Origin: an uncultured Bacteroidota bacterium
GTDB taxonomy: Bacteria; Bacteroidota; Bacteroidia; AKYH767-A; JABDAW01
Direction of reading: 5' to 3'
NCBI GenBank assembly: GCA_903844645.1
Contig: CAIMUP010000139.1
Coordinates: forward strand, 1 to 49,254
DNA: 49,254 nt
A program made the position numbers and the translations under genes. A model generated the notes under the pieces. The model ran no database searches and was not told where the DNA came from. It saw only the letters and a list, made by a program, of their open reading frames with translations. Below, piece after piece: positions 35,400 through 43,749 of the stretch. Each line of letters starts with the position of its first letter. Within the stretch, counting starts at the first letter, position 1.

Positions 35400-36671
35400 A
35401 TGATCACCACCATCATCATCACCGTGTTCTTCTGCGCCTTCTTCTCCGGCTTGGAAATTGCGTTTCTATCGGCTAATAAATTAAAGATAGAATTGGATAA
35501 CAAACAAGGGAAGTTAGCTGCCAAGATTATCTCACGATTCTCTAAATCACCTTCCAAATTTATCGGCACGCTCCTGGTCGGGAATAATATTTCATTAGTT
35601 ATCTATGGCATCACCATGGCGAAGGTATTGGAGATTCCAATCAAGAATATTTTACCCGACGATTTCAAGACCGAAGGAACTATTTTATTCATCCAAACCT
35701 TTCTTTCCACACTGCTGATTCTCTTCACTGCAGAGTATTTCCCGAAGGTCATCTTCCGCCTCAACCCTAACGGAGTTCTTACCATTCTTGCCCTTCCTAT
35801 CTTGGTGGTTTATTATCTTTTATATCCCATTGTTTATGTCATTATCGGCTTGGCAAATTTTGTTTTGATAAAGATTTTTAAAGTCAATTACACCGAAACA
35901 AAACCTGCTTTTGGCAAGATAGATTTAGATCATTTTATCAAAGATGTTTCGACCCATGGCAGCAAAGAATCAGAAATGAATCAAGAGATACAAATGTTTC
36001 AGAACGCCCTCGATTTCACGAAGGTCAAGGTCCGTGAATGTATGATTCCTCGCCCCGAGATTGTTGCGCTTGACGTTAATGATTCCATCGAAGAACTGAA
36101 AGATAAATTCATCGAAACCGGGCTGTCGAAGATTCTTATTTTCAAAGACTCAATAGATAATATCATTGGTTATATCCACTCGTATGAACTATTCAAACAT
36201 CCCAAAAATATCCAATCCATATTGCTCCCGATAAACATCGTTCCGGAGACAATGTCCGCAAATCAACTCCTTTCCATATTCACGAAACAACACAAGAGTA
36301 TTGCGCTGGTTGTTGATGAATACGGCGGCACTTCCGGTATGATAACTATTGAAGATGTGATGGAGGAAATTTTTGGTGAAATAGAAGACGAGCACGACAT
36401 CAATGAATCTATTGAAAAGCAAATTTCAAAGCATGAATATATCTTTTCGGGCAGGCTCGAGGTTGATTACCTGAATTTAAAATACTATTTCAATATTCCC
36501 GTGGATGAAAATTATGAAACCCTTGCCGGATTTATCGTCAATAAACATGAAAGCATCCCCGAAATCAATGAGACAATCGCGATTCCGCCATTTGTTTTTA
36601 AGATATTAAAAGTAGATGGCAACAGGATCGAACAAGTCCAGTTGAAGGTGGACGAGGACATCCATGTTTAG
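35400..36671 (+). CDS. CNNM/CorC (HlyC) family membrane protein, GldE-like
   Basis: 423 residues. The DUF21/CNNM membrane domain occupies about 1-150 (FFSGLEIAFLSANKLKIE, LVGNNISLVIYGI). Two CBS domains follow (MIPRPEIVALDVNDSIEELKDKF and IALVVDEYGGTSGMITIEDVMEEIFGEIEDEHD), then a CorC_HlyC domain to the end. The family is linked to Mg2+/Co2+ efflux. The gliding-motility protein GldE has the same layout, so a role in lipoprotein or gliding biology cannot be excluded. Third gene of the lptC operon; ends 6 nt from a convergent gene. Confidence 0.88.
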   Translation: MITTIIITVFFCAFFSGLEIAFLSANKLKIELDNKQGKLAAKIISRFSKSPSKFIGTLLVGNNISLVIYGITMAKVLEIPIKNILPDDFKTEGTILFIQTFLSTLLILFTAEYFPKVIFRLNPNGVLTILALPILVVYYLLYPIVYVIIGLANFVLIKIFKVNYTETKPAFGKIDLDHFIKDVSTHGSKESEMNQEIQMFQNALDFTKVKVRECMIPRPEIVALDVNDSIEELKDKFIETGLSKILIFKDSIDNIIGYIHSYELFKHPKNIQSILLPINIVPETMSANQLLSIFTKQHKSIALVVDEYGGTSGMITIEDVMEEIFGEIEDEHDINESIEKQISKHEYIFSGRLEVDYLNLKYYFNIPVDENYETLAGFIVNKHESIPEINETIAIPPFVFKILKVDGNRIEQVQLKVDEDIHV

Positions 36672-36677
36672 GAATTA

Positions 36678-37295
36678 TTAATCATCAATATCCCCCATAT
36701 CCTCCACTTCTTGATCGTCAGAATATTCGATGGCAACATCTCCGTCACCCGTCATTAATTGTTCATCGGTTCTGCCCATTGATTCGCCAATTTCGCCGAT
36801 GTGAGTTTCCTCTTCAAAAGCTTCTTCACCGATAAAATCATATTCCTCTTTCTGACCTTTTTCCAAGGCTATCGGGGTATATTGTTTCGGTGCATCGTGA
36901 ATACTGCGAACCACCCGCGGATACAGCAAGGTAGGGTCTTCTTCCAATAAAATTTTTATTAATTCTATATGGAATGCCCATTGCAGATTGTCGTCAAATA
37001 GATAATAAAATTTCTGATGCGGGTCAATGATAAAATCACAAATCATAGATTTCTCCATCAGAGGAATTACCTCCACATTTTCTTTTGCTTTCTCCTTTTT
37101 ATTCAATGCTATCTCTTGCCCCTTCGACCAGTAATCATCGCTTATAAAAAAGGAAGCATCATGCTTGTTATCGAACTTTACCGCATCTTGAATTGCGAAA
37201 TGCAAATCCAAAAAATGGTGGGTGGAGAGTACCTCGATATCACGAGATACATCATCGAATTCTTCAAAAGTTACCCTGAATTTATATACAGCCAT
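36678..37295 (-). CDS. Plasmid pRiA4b ORF-3-like (IS1096 passenger TnpR-like) protein
   Basis: 205 residues. The N-terminal domain (YKFRVTFEEFDDVSRDIEVLSTHHFLDLHFAIQDAVKFD, HDASFFISDDYWSKGQEI, CDFIIDPHQKFYYLFDDNLQWAFHIEL) matches the PRiA4_ORF3 fold, which is widespread and of unknown biochemical role. The C-terminus is strongly acidic (EEAFEEETHIGEIGE to DDQEVEDMGDIDD), typical for this protein in Bacteroidota. Despite the family name, nothing around it suggests a mobile element. Confidence 0.8.
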   Translation of the reverse strand: MAVYKFRVTFEEFDDVSRDIEVLSTHHFLDLHFAIQDAVKFDNKHDASFFISDDYWSKGQEIALNKKEKAKENVEVIPLMEKSMICDFIIDPHQKFYYLFDDNLQWAFHIELIKILLEEDPTLLYPRVVRSIHDAPKQYTPIALEKGQKEEYDFIGEEAFEEETHIGEIGESMGRTDEQLMTGDGDVAIEYSDDQEVEDMGDIDD

Positions 37296-37448
37296 AGTGT
37301 TTAATTTTTTAACGGCGGAAAATTACATATTTTCTTAAATACAATCCAAGAGAATAAAAATAAAATTATTCACACGCGATAATTCTTATTCCATAATTTT
37401 TCGTTTCTTTGCCGCTCCAAAAGAAAATGAAGAAGTCGGATAACAAAT

Positions 37449-37532
37449 GCCTTGATGGCGGAATTGGTAGACGCGCTGGTCTCAAAAACCTGTGAGGTTA
37501 CACTCGTGCCGGTTCGATTCCGGCTCAAGGTA
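37449..37532 (+). tRNA. tRNA-Leu (anticodon CAA)
   Basis: 84 nt, class II. The acceptor stem GCCTTGA/TCAAGGT is intact, with discriminator A. The D-loop region is GGCGGAATTGGTAGACGC, there is a long variable arm (GTGAGGTTACACTCGT), and the T arm is GCCGGTTCGATTCCGGC. The anticodon loop CTCAAAA places CAA at 37483-37485. The anticodon stem CTGGT/ACCTG has one T-T mismatch. No CCA is encoded. A terminator follows at 37550. Confidence 0.93.
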
Positions 37533-37549
37533 CTTTTCCTTTCATTTCT

Positions 37550-37583
37550 CCCCTTGCGAATGAAAATTTGCAAGGGGTTTTTA
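37550..37583 (+). terminator. Terminator of the tRNA-Leu gene
   Basis: CCCCTTGC and GCAAGGGG pair around a 12-nt loop and are followed directly by TTTTTA. Confidence 0.8.
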
Positions 37584-37600
37584 TTGGATTCTATTTGGTA

Positions 37601-37659
37601 ATTTTGAGATTAAACTCCGAATTGGAAGAGTCGAACTTCAAATTGGAAAGTCTCAAAAT
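37601..37659. repeat. Two-copy 21-bp repeat inside a 9-bp inverted repeat
   Basis: Two 21-bp units (37614-37634 and 37635-37655) share ACT-C-AATTGGAA-AGTC. ATTTTGAGA (37601-37609) and TCTCAAAAT (37651-37659) bracket them. It looks like a small version of the bracketed arrays at 20.8, 30.9 and 41.3 kb. It lies between the tRNA and the end of the DUF5686 gene. The rest of 37660-37747 holds nothing recognisable. Confidence 0.6.
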
Positions 37660-37747
37660 GAGATTTTTCGGGGTAATAATCTGATGCAGACTACAGGTCA
37701 AACAATGGAATTTGCCAACTGAATTATTTGTTTTAGGATTTGAGTTC

Positions 37748-40318
37748 TTAGAAATCCAACTTCATTTCTAATCTGATGCCATACTCTGCGACATTCGGAT
37801 AATGGAGATAATTGAGCCTTTTTAAGACATCTATTCGGAAGAATTTAAAGATATTTCCGATGCCAATTCCTGCCTCCATATAGGGCATTTTAGAAAGAGA
37901 ATGGGTAATCGCTTCGCCATTATTCGTTACCGGAAACAGAAAGAGATTTTGGTTCATGGAAGGGTTATTTTGCGGACTCAAACTACCTATCAATGCCTTG
38001 AATGAAATGGCTTCGCGGAGTTTGAATTTCTTGATCAAAGGAACTCTGTTTAATAAGAAACCATTAAAAAAATGGTCAATATCTATGGAGGCGTATTGGT
38101 CGCTTACGAACTCCAGAAAATTCATGAGATTATAAGAACTTGCTTGATAAGAATAGGTCTGATTTGCCCGATGCAAGAGCAATAACGGATAGGGAACCTG
38201 CCCGAATAATTTTCCGAATTCAAGGAAAACATCCGAATAGCCAAGAGGTGCAAACAGGAATCTTTTGCTGACGCTAAATCGGATACAATGATAGTTGTAT
38301 TCGCCATTAGCTATGCCTTTAAATGCTGCTGTATATCTTATATCAAATATCGGATTTAAGCTCGGAATAGTAACGCGAAAAACCTTGCCCTGGTAGAAGG
38401 TTTCGTTAGGTGCATACCTCAAATTCACGCAAACTGTTGAGGTCTGAATTTTACTTATTTCATTGGTCATTGGGTTAATATCGTTTGCGGGATAAAAATG
38501 CAAACTGCCTGCGGGAGTCATCAACAGATTTTTAAAACCTATGGAATAAGAGAAGTGATTTTTAAACTCTTTCAAGTAATCGAAAGTATAGGATGTATGG
38601 TACAACCATTTGTCGTTCACACCTCTCTTAAAATCAAGAAGAATATCCTCCTGAAGTCTCGATTTAAGCTCTTGTCCAGGAATATTTGTATCGAATTGAT
38701 GCCCAATTTTGATTGAATGAACAGGGAATTCATAAACCGTTCTTTTGTTCAGGGAATAAGATAATTCTCCATTGTATTTTATTTTTTTATCCTGAAATCC
38801 ATAAGCGATATAGGTATCTAAACTTAATTTCCTACTTAGGTCTGGGCTGGTTCTGCCGCCAAACTTTACCTTGCTGCCTTCTACCGGATTAAAGCCATAA
38901 AAAGTATTTACAGGACCTATTTCAAATAACCCAAAATTAGGATACCCCGAGACGCATAATTCCAAAATTGCCATTGCCCTTCGATAGGCTTTCACTTTAG
39001 ATACGCTATCCATCATAGCATAAATTCCATTCTCTGTATTGGTCAATTGATGATGCCTTTTTTCTTTCCAATACTCTTCTGTTTTCTTATTGGCATCATC
39101 GGCTTCCTCATACCCATCGCCGTCATAAAAATCATTTGGACGGATGTTATTAAACAAGATATTTTTATATGACATTGCTTTCTCGCCATACAGCCCCAAG
39201 CCATCTTTCGCAATACCAAAATCAGCACCGATAAAATCTTCTGTCAATGCCCAGCCTTTATTATCTTTTCGTTGATATGTTTGGATTACACGAAGCGACT
39301 TTACCCAGTTCAAATTAATATCTTTGTTTACCGTCATATCTATCTTTTTCACGGCAAACAAACTGTCTTTGGTGATGTATAAATATCCTTGAAAAAGAAA
39401 GTCGCCTTTGTTGCGGGGAAAGAAGGAGAGCTTGATGCAACTATCGCCATCTACCAGCATGGTATCCATAATATAAAACCGATACATGGTAGGGGCAAGC
39501 GGCGAAATAGGGCTTACAAATTGATCAGAAAACAAAGAGATGTTATCATCATAAATATTGACATCTTTGTAGATATAATTCAAATATTGCTGCACCCCTT
39601 CATTATCTACAAAGCCAGCGTAAGAGATCCTTTTATTCGCTTTGGCGATTTCTTTTTTCGCTGCCGGCGCTTTGCGAAAATAATAATCTATCAATTGTTC
39701 ATTGATAAAAATCGGGAGGATTTCTTTGCCCGGTATCTTGACGGTATCTACGTTATTAAATACAAATTTTACCTTCCTCAAGAACTTCCCATTCTTAATT
39801 TTTTCAGAGATATTACTAACCCCGAAAATGATCTTTTTATATTTCTCACATTCGTAATAATCGAAACTCTCGGTAATGTTTCTCGGTTTATTGGCAATGA
39901 CATTACGAATCAATTCTACAGCCGGATTCTCCTTGTTTTTATAATCCCCCTTCTTCACCGTAAATACCATTTCGTGCAACTGGGTAGAGGTCGGGTTCAA
40001 TCTAAAATTAATCACCTGTGCCTTGCCTTGCTGAACCTTGATGGTATCTGATTTATAGCCGAGATAAGACACACAAATATCGGTCGTATTTTGATCGGCA
40101 AGGATGCTGTATTTCCCAATTGAATCGGCATTGGTACCAATGGTTGATCCAATTAAAAAAACATTGGCAAACGGAAGCGGGTCATTATTGATTGCATCCG
40201 TAACCACACCCTTGATAATGGTTTGCGGTTGCCCATTCATCATCAAATAAAAGAAAAGAAAAAGGGCGAGAATAGAAAGTCGTTTTATACTATTTATCCT
40301 GAAGAATGTCTGCATCAT
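37748..40318 (-). CDS. DUF5686 outer-membrane protein with carboxypeptidase-like domain
   Basis: 856 residues. The N-terminal hydrophobic export segment is LSILALFLFFYLMMNGQ. A CarboxypepD_reg-like beta-sandwich follows (TIIKGVVTDAINNDPLPFANVFLIGSTIGTNAD, about 32-115). The remainder is the large DUF5686 region, strand-rich and ending in GIRLEMKLDF with a terminal phenylalanine, as expected of an outer-membrane barrel. This resembles TonB-dependent-receptor-like proteins without a plug. Substrate unknown. A TATGTTTG-type box lies about 50 nt upstream on the minus strand. Confidence 0.88.
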   Translation of the reverse strand: MMQTFFRINSIKRLSILALFLFFYLMMNGQPQTIIKGVVTDAINNDPLPFANVFLIGSTIGTNADSIGKYSILADQNTTDICVSYLGYKSDTIKVQQGKAQVINFRLNPTSTQLHEMVFTVKKGDYKNKENPAVELIRNVIANKPRNITESFDYYECEKYKKIIFGVSNISEKIKNGKFLRKVKFVFNNVDTVKIPGKEILPIFINEQLIDYYFRKAPAAKKEIAKANKRISYAGFVDNEGVQQYLNYIYKDVNIYDDNISLFSDQFVSPISPLAPTMYRFYIMDTMLVDGDSCIKLSFFPRNKGDFLFQGYLYITKDSLFAVKKIDMTVNKDINLNWVKSLRVIQTYQRKDNKGWALTEDFIGADFGIAKDGLGLYGEKAMSYKNILFNNIRPNDFYDGDGYEEADDANKKTEEYWKEKRHHQLTNTENGIYAMMDSVSKVKAYRRAMAILELCVSGYPNFGLFEIGPVNTFYGFNPVEGSKVKFGGRTSPDLSRKLSLDTYIAYGFQDKKIKYNGELSYSLNKRTVYEFPVHSIKIGHQFDTNIPGQELKSRLQEDILLDFKRGVNDKWLYHTSYTFDYLKEFKNHFSYSIGFKNLLMTPAGSLHFYPANDINPMTNEISKIQTSTVCVNLRYAPNETFYQGKVFRVTIPSLNPIFDIRYTAAFKGIANGEYNYHCIRFSVSKRFLFAPLGYSDVFLEFGKLFGQVPYPLLLLHRANQTYSYQASSYNLMNFLEFVSDQYASIDIDHFFNGFLLNRVPLIKKFKLREAISFKALIGSLSPQNNPSMNQNLFLFPVTNNGEAITHSLSKMPYMEAGIGIGNIFKFFRIDVLKRLNYLHYPNVAEYGIRLEMKLDF

Positions 40319-40405
40319 GGAAGCCTTATTTGCCTTGTTTTATGGTACGAAAAGTTTTGTTTCTAAAGAAGCGCAAACATACAGAAAAATTTATTGACCA
40401 AAAAA

Positions 40406-40437
40406 AAAGCCCCCGAATGTTTCCACTCGGAGGCTTT
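40406..40437 (-). terminator. Rho-independent terminator of the 40462 gene
   Basis: On the minus strand AAAGCCTCCGA and TCGGGGGCTTT pair around a 10-base loop, with a run of T residues after it, 25 bases past the stop codon. Confidence 0.85.
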
Positions 40438-40461
40438 CGTTTAAGATTTCCTAATTTCCGA

Positions 40462-41154
40462 TTAAATCGTACTGAATTCCACGATTACGCTCATTGCGCC
40501 AAGCCCTTCGCTATTAACCGGAATAACACCTCCATACATCTTCAGACGGGGTGCAAAACCATGCAGGGTTTCGCGAATATTTCCTTCAGGAATAATAATA
40601 CAACCAGCATTGTTAGGAGGCAAAACAACATGACCACCAGCAACGGTAATATCGAACACCGTATTGGTAAAAAACACCCACATGTAATGGGTTGCACCAG
40701 CAGTTTTCACGACCGAGCAAGCTACATCACCGCCTGCAGTAGCAACAAATTTAGGCGTGTTGCCTCTTGGCGGAACCGACTTCGGTGTACGTTCTCCTGC
40801 GGTAGCATCGAAGCCCGCAGAATTAATTTTTGCAACATCGCCATTCGCAATTGGGTCTGCAAAACGGTCAATCGCATCCAGCATATCCACCAATGCCTTC
40901 ATGGAATCAATCATTTCTTGCGGAAAAGCAACACGATTGGTGTATGCCGACCGCACCCTCGCACAGGCAGCATCCAACGCTACATGAGTAACGGTAAGTG
41001 CCGAATAAATTGCCACACTATAAATATGTGACGCGACTTTTTCGCCAATGGCAGCCAATGCCAATGCACCTTTCCCGTTCCAGGTGTGCTTAATGTGGAT
41101 ACCACGTCTGAAGGTTATCAGGACTATGATAGTTAAGAAAATTTTTCTGAACAT
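40462..41154 (-). CDS. Orphan protein, helical N-terminus and beta-sandwich C-terminus
   Basis: 230 residues. After a short hydrophobic start (MFRKIFLTIIVLITF), a helical region (AALAAIGEKVASHIYSV-like to ALVDMLDAIDRFA) leads to NSAGFDATAGERTP, PPRGNTPKFVAT and a strand-rich tail (THYMWVFFTNTVFDITV, GAMSVIVEFSTI). It recalls the lineage-specific Bacteroidota proteins with an SGF motif before a fibronectin-III-like part, but I cannot name the family. A 340-bp bracketed repeat lies immediately upstream. Function unknown. Confidence 0.65.
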   Translation of the reverse strand: MFRKIFLTIIVLITFRRGIHIKHTWNGKGALALAAIGEKVASHIYSVAIYSALTVTHVALDAACARVRSAYTNRVAFPQEMIDSMKALVDMLDAIDRFADPIANGDVAKINSAGFDATAGERTPKSVPPRGNTPKFVATAGGDVACSVVKTAGATHYMWVFFTNTVFDITVAGGHVVLPPNNAGCIIIPEGNIRETLHGFAPRLKMYGGVIPVNSEGLGAMSVIVEFSTI

Positions 41155-41287
41155 TTTTTTGTTATTTAATTATTAAATTTTTTTTGTGGGCGCAAAGAAC
41201 ATCATTCCCAGGGGATCTCACAAATTTATTTTCATTATTCTGAACAATTAACTTAAATCCTATCCTAAAACCTCTAAATCCTTTTTT

Positions 41288-41627
41288 CAGCCATTTGAGT
41301 TCAATGCCGGCAAAACCTAATTAGGTTTTCCAGAAACAGAAACATGTTTGCGGCAAACATGTCTCTGTTTTTCGCAAACATGTTTCTGTTTCCGGAGACT
41401 CTGACTCAATCTCGGCAAAACCTGTCTATGTTTGGCGCAAACATGTTTATGTTTCCGGAAAACCTGTTTATGTTTCCCGAAAACATAGTTAGGTTTTGTC
41501 AGGATTGAACTCAAACGGCAGGAAACATAAACATGTTTGGGGGCAAACATGTTTATGTTTTTACAAAACCTGTTTATGTTTGCCGAAAACCTAATTAGGT
41601 TTTGCCGGCATTGAACTAAAACGGCTG
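41288..41627. repeat. Complex 21-bp-unit array bracketed by 42-bp inverted repeats
   Basis: The left arm 41288-41329 and right arm 41586-41627 are reverse complements at 40 of 42 positions. Each holds the perfect palindrome AAAACCTAATTAGGTTTT and the phrase AGTTCAATGCCGGC. Between them run 21-bp units built on AAACATGTTTATGTTT (dyad AAACATGTTT), and an internal, inverted relative of the end phrase lies near 41502-41520. The array is in the divergent gap between the genes at 41154 (minus) and 41737 (plus). ACCCCTATATATATGCAG follows at 41643. No gene in 41155-41736. Confidence 0.92.
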
Positions 41628-41736
41628 GAAAGAGAACTTTTACACCCCTATATATATGCAGAAATTTTGTCATGTCATCCCATTTCCTTAATTTCGCATC
41701 TTATTAAAATATCCTGAACAAATAAATTATTGAACA

Positions 41737-42603
41737 ATGAACAAAATTAATATCCTTGCCGCCCTCCTTTTTTTGATGATGAATGGAATGCTCGTCGCCC
41801 AGCCCGTCGCTTCGTTTAATTCTATAGGGAATGAATTGCAGGATACGATTTGTAATTGTAAGTGCATCGGGTTTCTGAATACCTCCACCTCGACGGATAC
41901 TTTTACAAGTTTTTGGACCTTTAAAAGTCTTTCAGGAATTAATGATTCGTCACACCAAACGAATCCGACCTACTGCTTTTCTACTCCGGGAAATTATGTG
42001 ATAAAATTAATCGTTACCAGCCCTTCCGGGGTAGATAGTTTTTGGATTTCGATAGATGTAACGCTATGTACAAAGCCAGCCGCAAACATTTCTACCATGC
42101 CCGTTACAGATACTATTTGTGCTGGGAATTGTGTTCAGTTTCAAGATGCGAGTTGCAATGACCCTACGAGTTGGAGTTGGCAATTTCCAGGAGGAAGTCC
42201 GGGCACTTCTGCCCTCCAACATCCTCCTTTGATTTGTTATAATAATGCAGGCACTTACCTTGCAAAAATGATTGCAACAAATACCTTCGGAACCGATAGC
42301 GGATACTATTTTATTCATGTAATAACTTGTACCGGGATTAAGAATATTGAATCTGAAAACAACTTCAGCATCTTCCCCAATCCCGCCAGCAGTGCGGTAA
42401 CTGTTCATTACTCGCAAATCATTAATCAGCCCTACCATTTAATTATTACCGATGTTTTAGGTAGTATAATTGATAAAAAAATTATCACCGATAGGGATAC
42501 TAAAATTGATATTTCAAACTGGAACAAAGGTGTTTATTTTTATGAAATAATCGGTAATGATTTATCAAATACAAACCAGCACGGAAGGTTTATCAAGAAT
42601 TAA
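41737..42603 (+). CDS. PKD-domain protein with T9SS sorting domain
   Basis: 288 residues: a signal peptide (MNKINILAALLFLMMNGMLVAQ), two PKD-type units (CIGFLNTSTSTDTFTSFWTF, CFSTPGNYVIKLIV and CVQFQDASCNDPTSWSWQFPG, CYNNAGTYLAKMIATN), then a T9SS type A tail (FSIFPNPASSAVTVHY, KGVYFYEIIGND). Several cysteine pairs suggest disulfides. Expected to be exported to the surface; role unknown. It ends 14 nt before hemW, though the two are functionally unrelated. Confidence 0.88.
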   Translation: MNKINILAALLFLMMNGMLVAQPVASFNSIGNELQDTICNCKCIGFLNTSTSTDTFTSFWTFKSLSGINDSSHQTNPTYCFSTPGNYVIKLIVTSPSGVDSFWISIDVTLCTKPAANISTMPVTDTICAGNCVQFQDASCNDPTSWSWQFPGGSPGTSALQHPPLICYNNAGTYLAKMIATNTFGTDSGYYFIHVITCTGIKNIESENNFSIFPNPASSAVTVHYSQIINQPYHLIITDVLGSIIDKKIITDRDTKIDISNWNKGVYFYEIIGNDLSNTNQHGRFIKN

Positions 42604-42617
42604 TTAATCATTACTTA

Positions 42618-43745
42618 ATGGCTGGTATCTACCTCCACATCCCTTTTTGCAAGCAGGCTTGCCACTATTGCGATTTCCATTTTTCCACCTCGATGAAGAT
42701 GAAAGATGATTTTATTTTATCATTAAAGAAGGAAATAATATTGCAAAAAAATTACCTGATAGGAGAGAAGATTAATACCATTTACTTCGGTGGAGGAACC
42801 CCATCGTTATTGAGCCGAGAAGAGTTGTCAGAATTGATTTCGGATCTGCATATTCATTACGATATTGATGAACATGCCGAGATTACTTTGGAGGCAAACC
42901 CCGACGATTTATCAATATATAAATTGAAGGAATTGAAGGCTGCTTCAGTGAATAGATTAAGCATCGGAATACAGAGCTTCTTTGAAGAAGATTTACGATT
43001 TATGAACCGTGCACATCATGCAAAAGAAGCGATTCAATGTATAACAAATGCACAAGAAGTTGGCTTTGATAACATCACGATAGATTTGATTTATGGCACA
43101 CCAACTTTATCCGATAACCATTGGATAAATAATCTGGAAACTGCCTATTCATTGGGTATTCCGCATCTTTCCTGCTATTGTTTGACGGTGGAGCCTAAGA
43201 CTGCATTAGCAAATTTTATTCTACAAAAGAAAGTGCCAGATGTGGACGAACAAAAGTCTTCTCATCAATTTGAAATAATGCTGGAGGCAATGAATAAAAA
43301 CGGCTTCGAGCAGTATGAAATATCGAACTTTTGCAAGGGCGAAAATTATTCAAAACATAACACAGCCTATTGGCAGGGGGAAAAGTATTTAGGATTAGGT
43401 CCTTCGGCTCATTCATTCAATGGAAGTACGCGTCAATGGAATGTCTCTAACAACGCTGAATATATTAAATCCATCACAGAAAACACCATTCCATTCGAGC
43501 TGGAAACATTAACAATGGAACAGAAATTCAATGAATACCTCCTCACTTCGCTCCGAACAAAATGGGGAACGGATATTAATAAAATAGAACAAGAATTTGG
43601 TAAGGAAGTTTTTGAACTTTTGATGAAACAAGCATCCGTTTTTGTGGAAAGAGAATTAATTATTCTTGACAAGAATCATCTATATTTATCCACAAAAGGC
43701 AAGTTGGTTGCCGATGCTATTACGTCTGATTTGTTTAAGATTTAA
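42618..43745 (+). CDS. hemW: Radical SAM heme chaperone HemW
   Basis: 375 residues. The CxxxCxxC 4Fe-4S motif uses Cys11, Cys15 and Cys18 (PFCKQACHYCDF). Typical features are IYFGGGTPSLL, EITLEANPDDL, NRLSIGIQSFFEEDLRFMNRAH, IDLIYGTP, SCYCLTVEPKTAL, FEQYEISNFCKG and GLGPSAHSF. The family was formerly called HemN-like; HemW binds and transfers heme and does not act as coproporphyrinogen oxidase. The N-terminus MAGIYLHIPFC agrees with the start. Confidence 0.94.
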   Translation: MAGIYLHIPFCKQACHYCDFHFSTSMKMKDDFILSLKKEIILQKNYLIGEKINTIYFGGGTPSLLSREELSELISDLHIHYDIDEHAEITLEANPDDLSIYKLKELKAASVNRLSIGIQSFFEEDLRFMNRAHHAKEAIQCITNAQEVGFDNITIDLIYGTPTLSDNHWINNLETAYSLGIPHLSCYCLTVEPKTALANFILQKKVPDVDEQKSSHQFEIMLEAMNKNGFEQYEISNFCKGENYSKHNTAYWQGEKYLGLGPSAHSFNGSTRQWNVSNNAEYIKSITENTIPFELETLTMEQKFNEYLLTSLRTKWGTDINKIEQEFGKEVFELLMKQASVFVERELIILDKNHLYLSTKGKLVADAITSDLFKI

Positions 43746-43749
43746 AACC

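Noticed and set aside
36678-37295. Transposon resolvase, from the family name TnpR-like
   Set aside because: The PRiA4_ORF3 fold has no serine-recombinase motifs and no mobile-element context is present.
41288-41627. Insertion sequence or MITE with terminal inverted repeats
   Set aside because: No transposase and no visible target-site duplication, and the interior is made of the same phased units seen elsewhere. Kept as a repeat, not called a mobile element.
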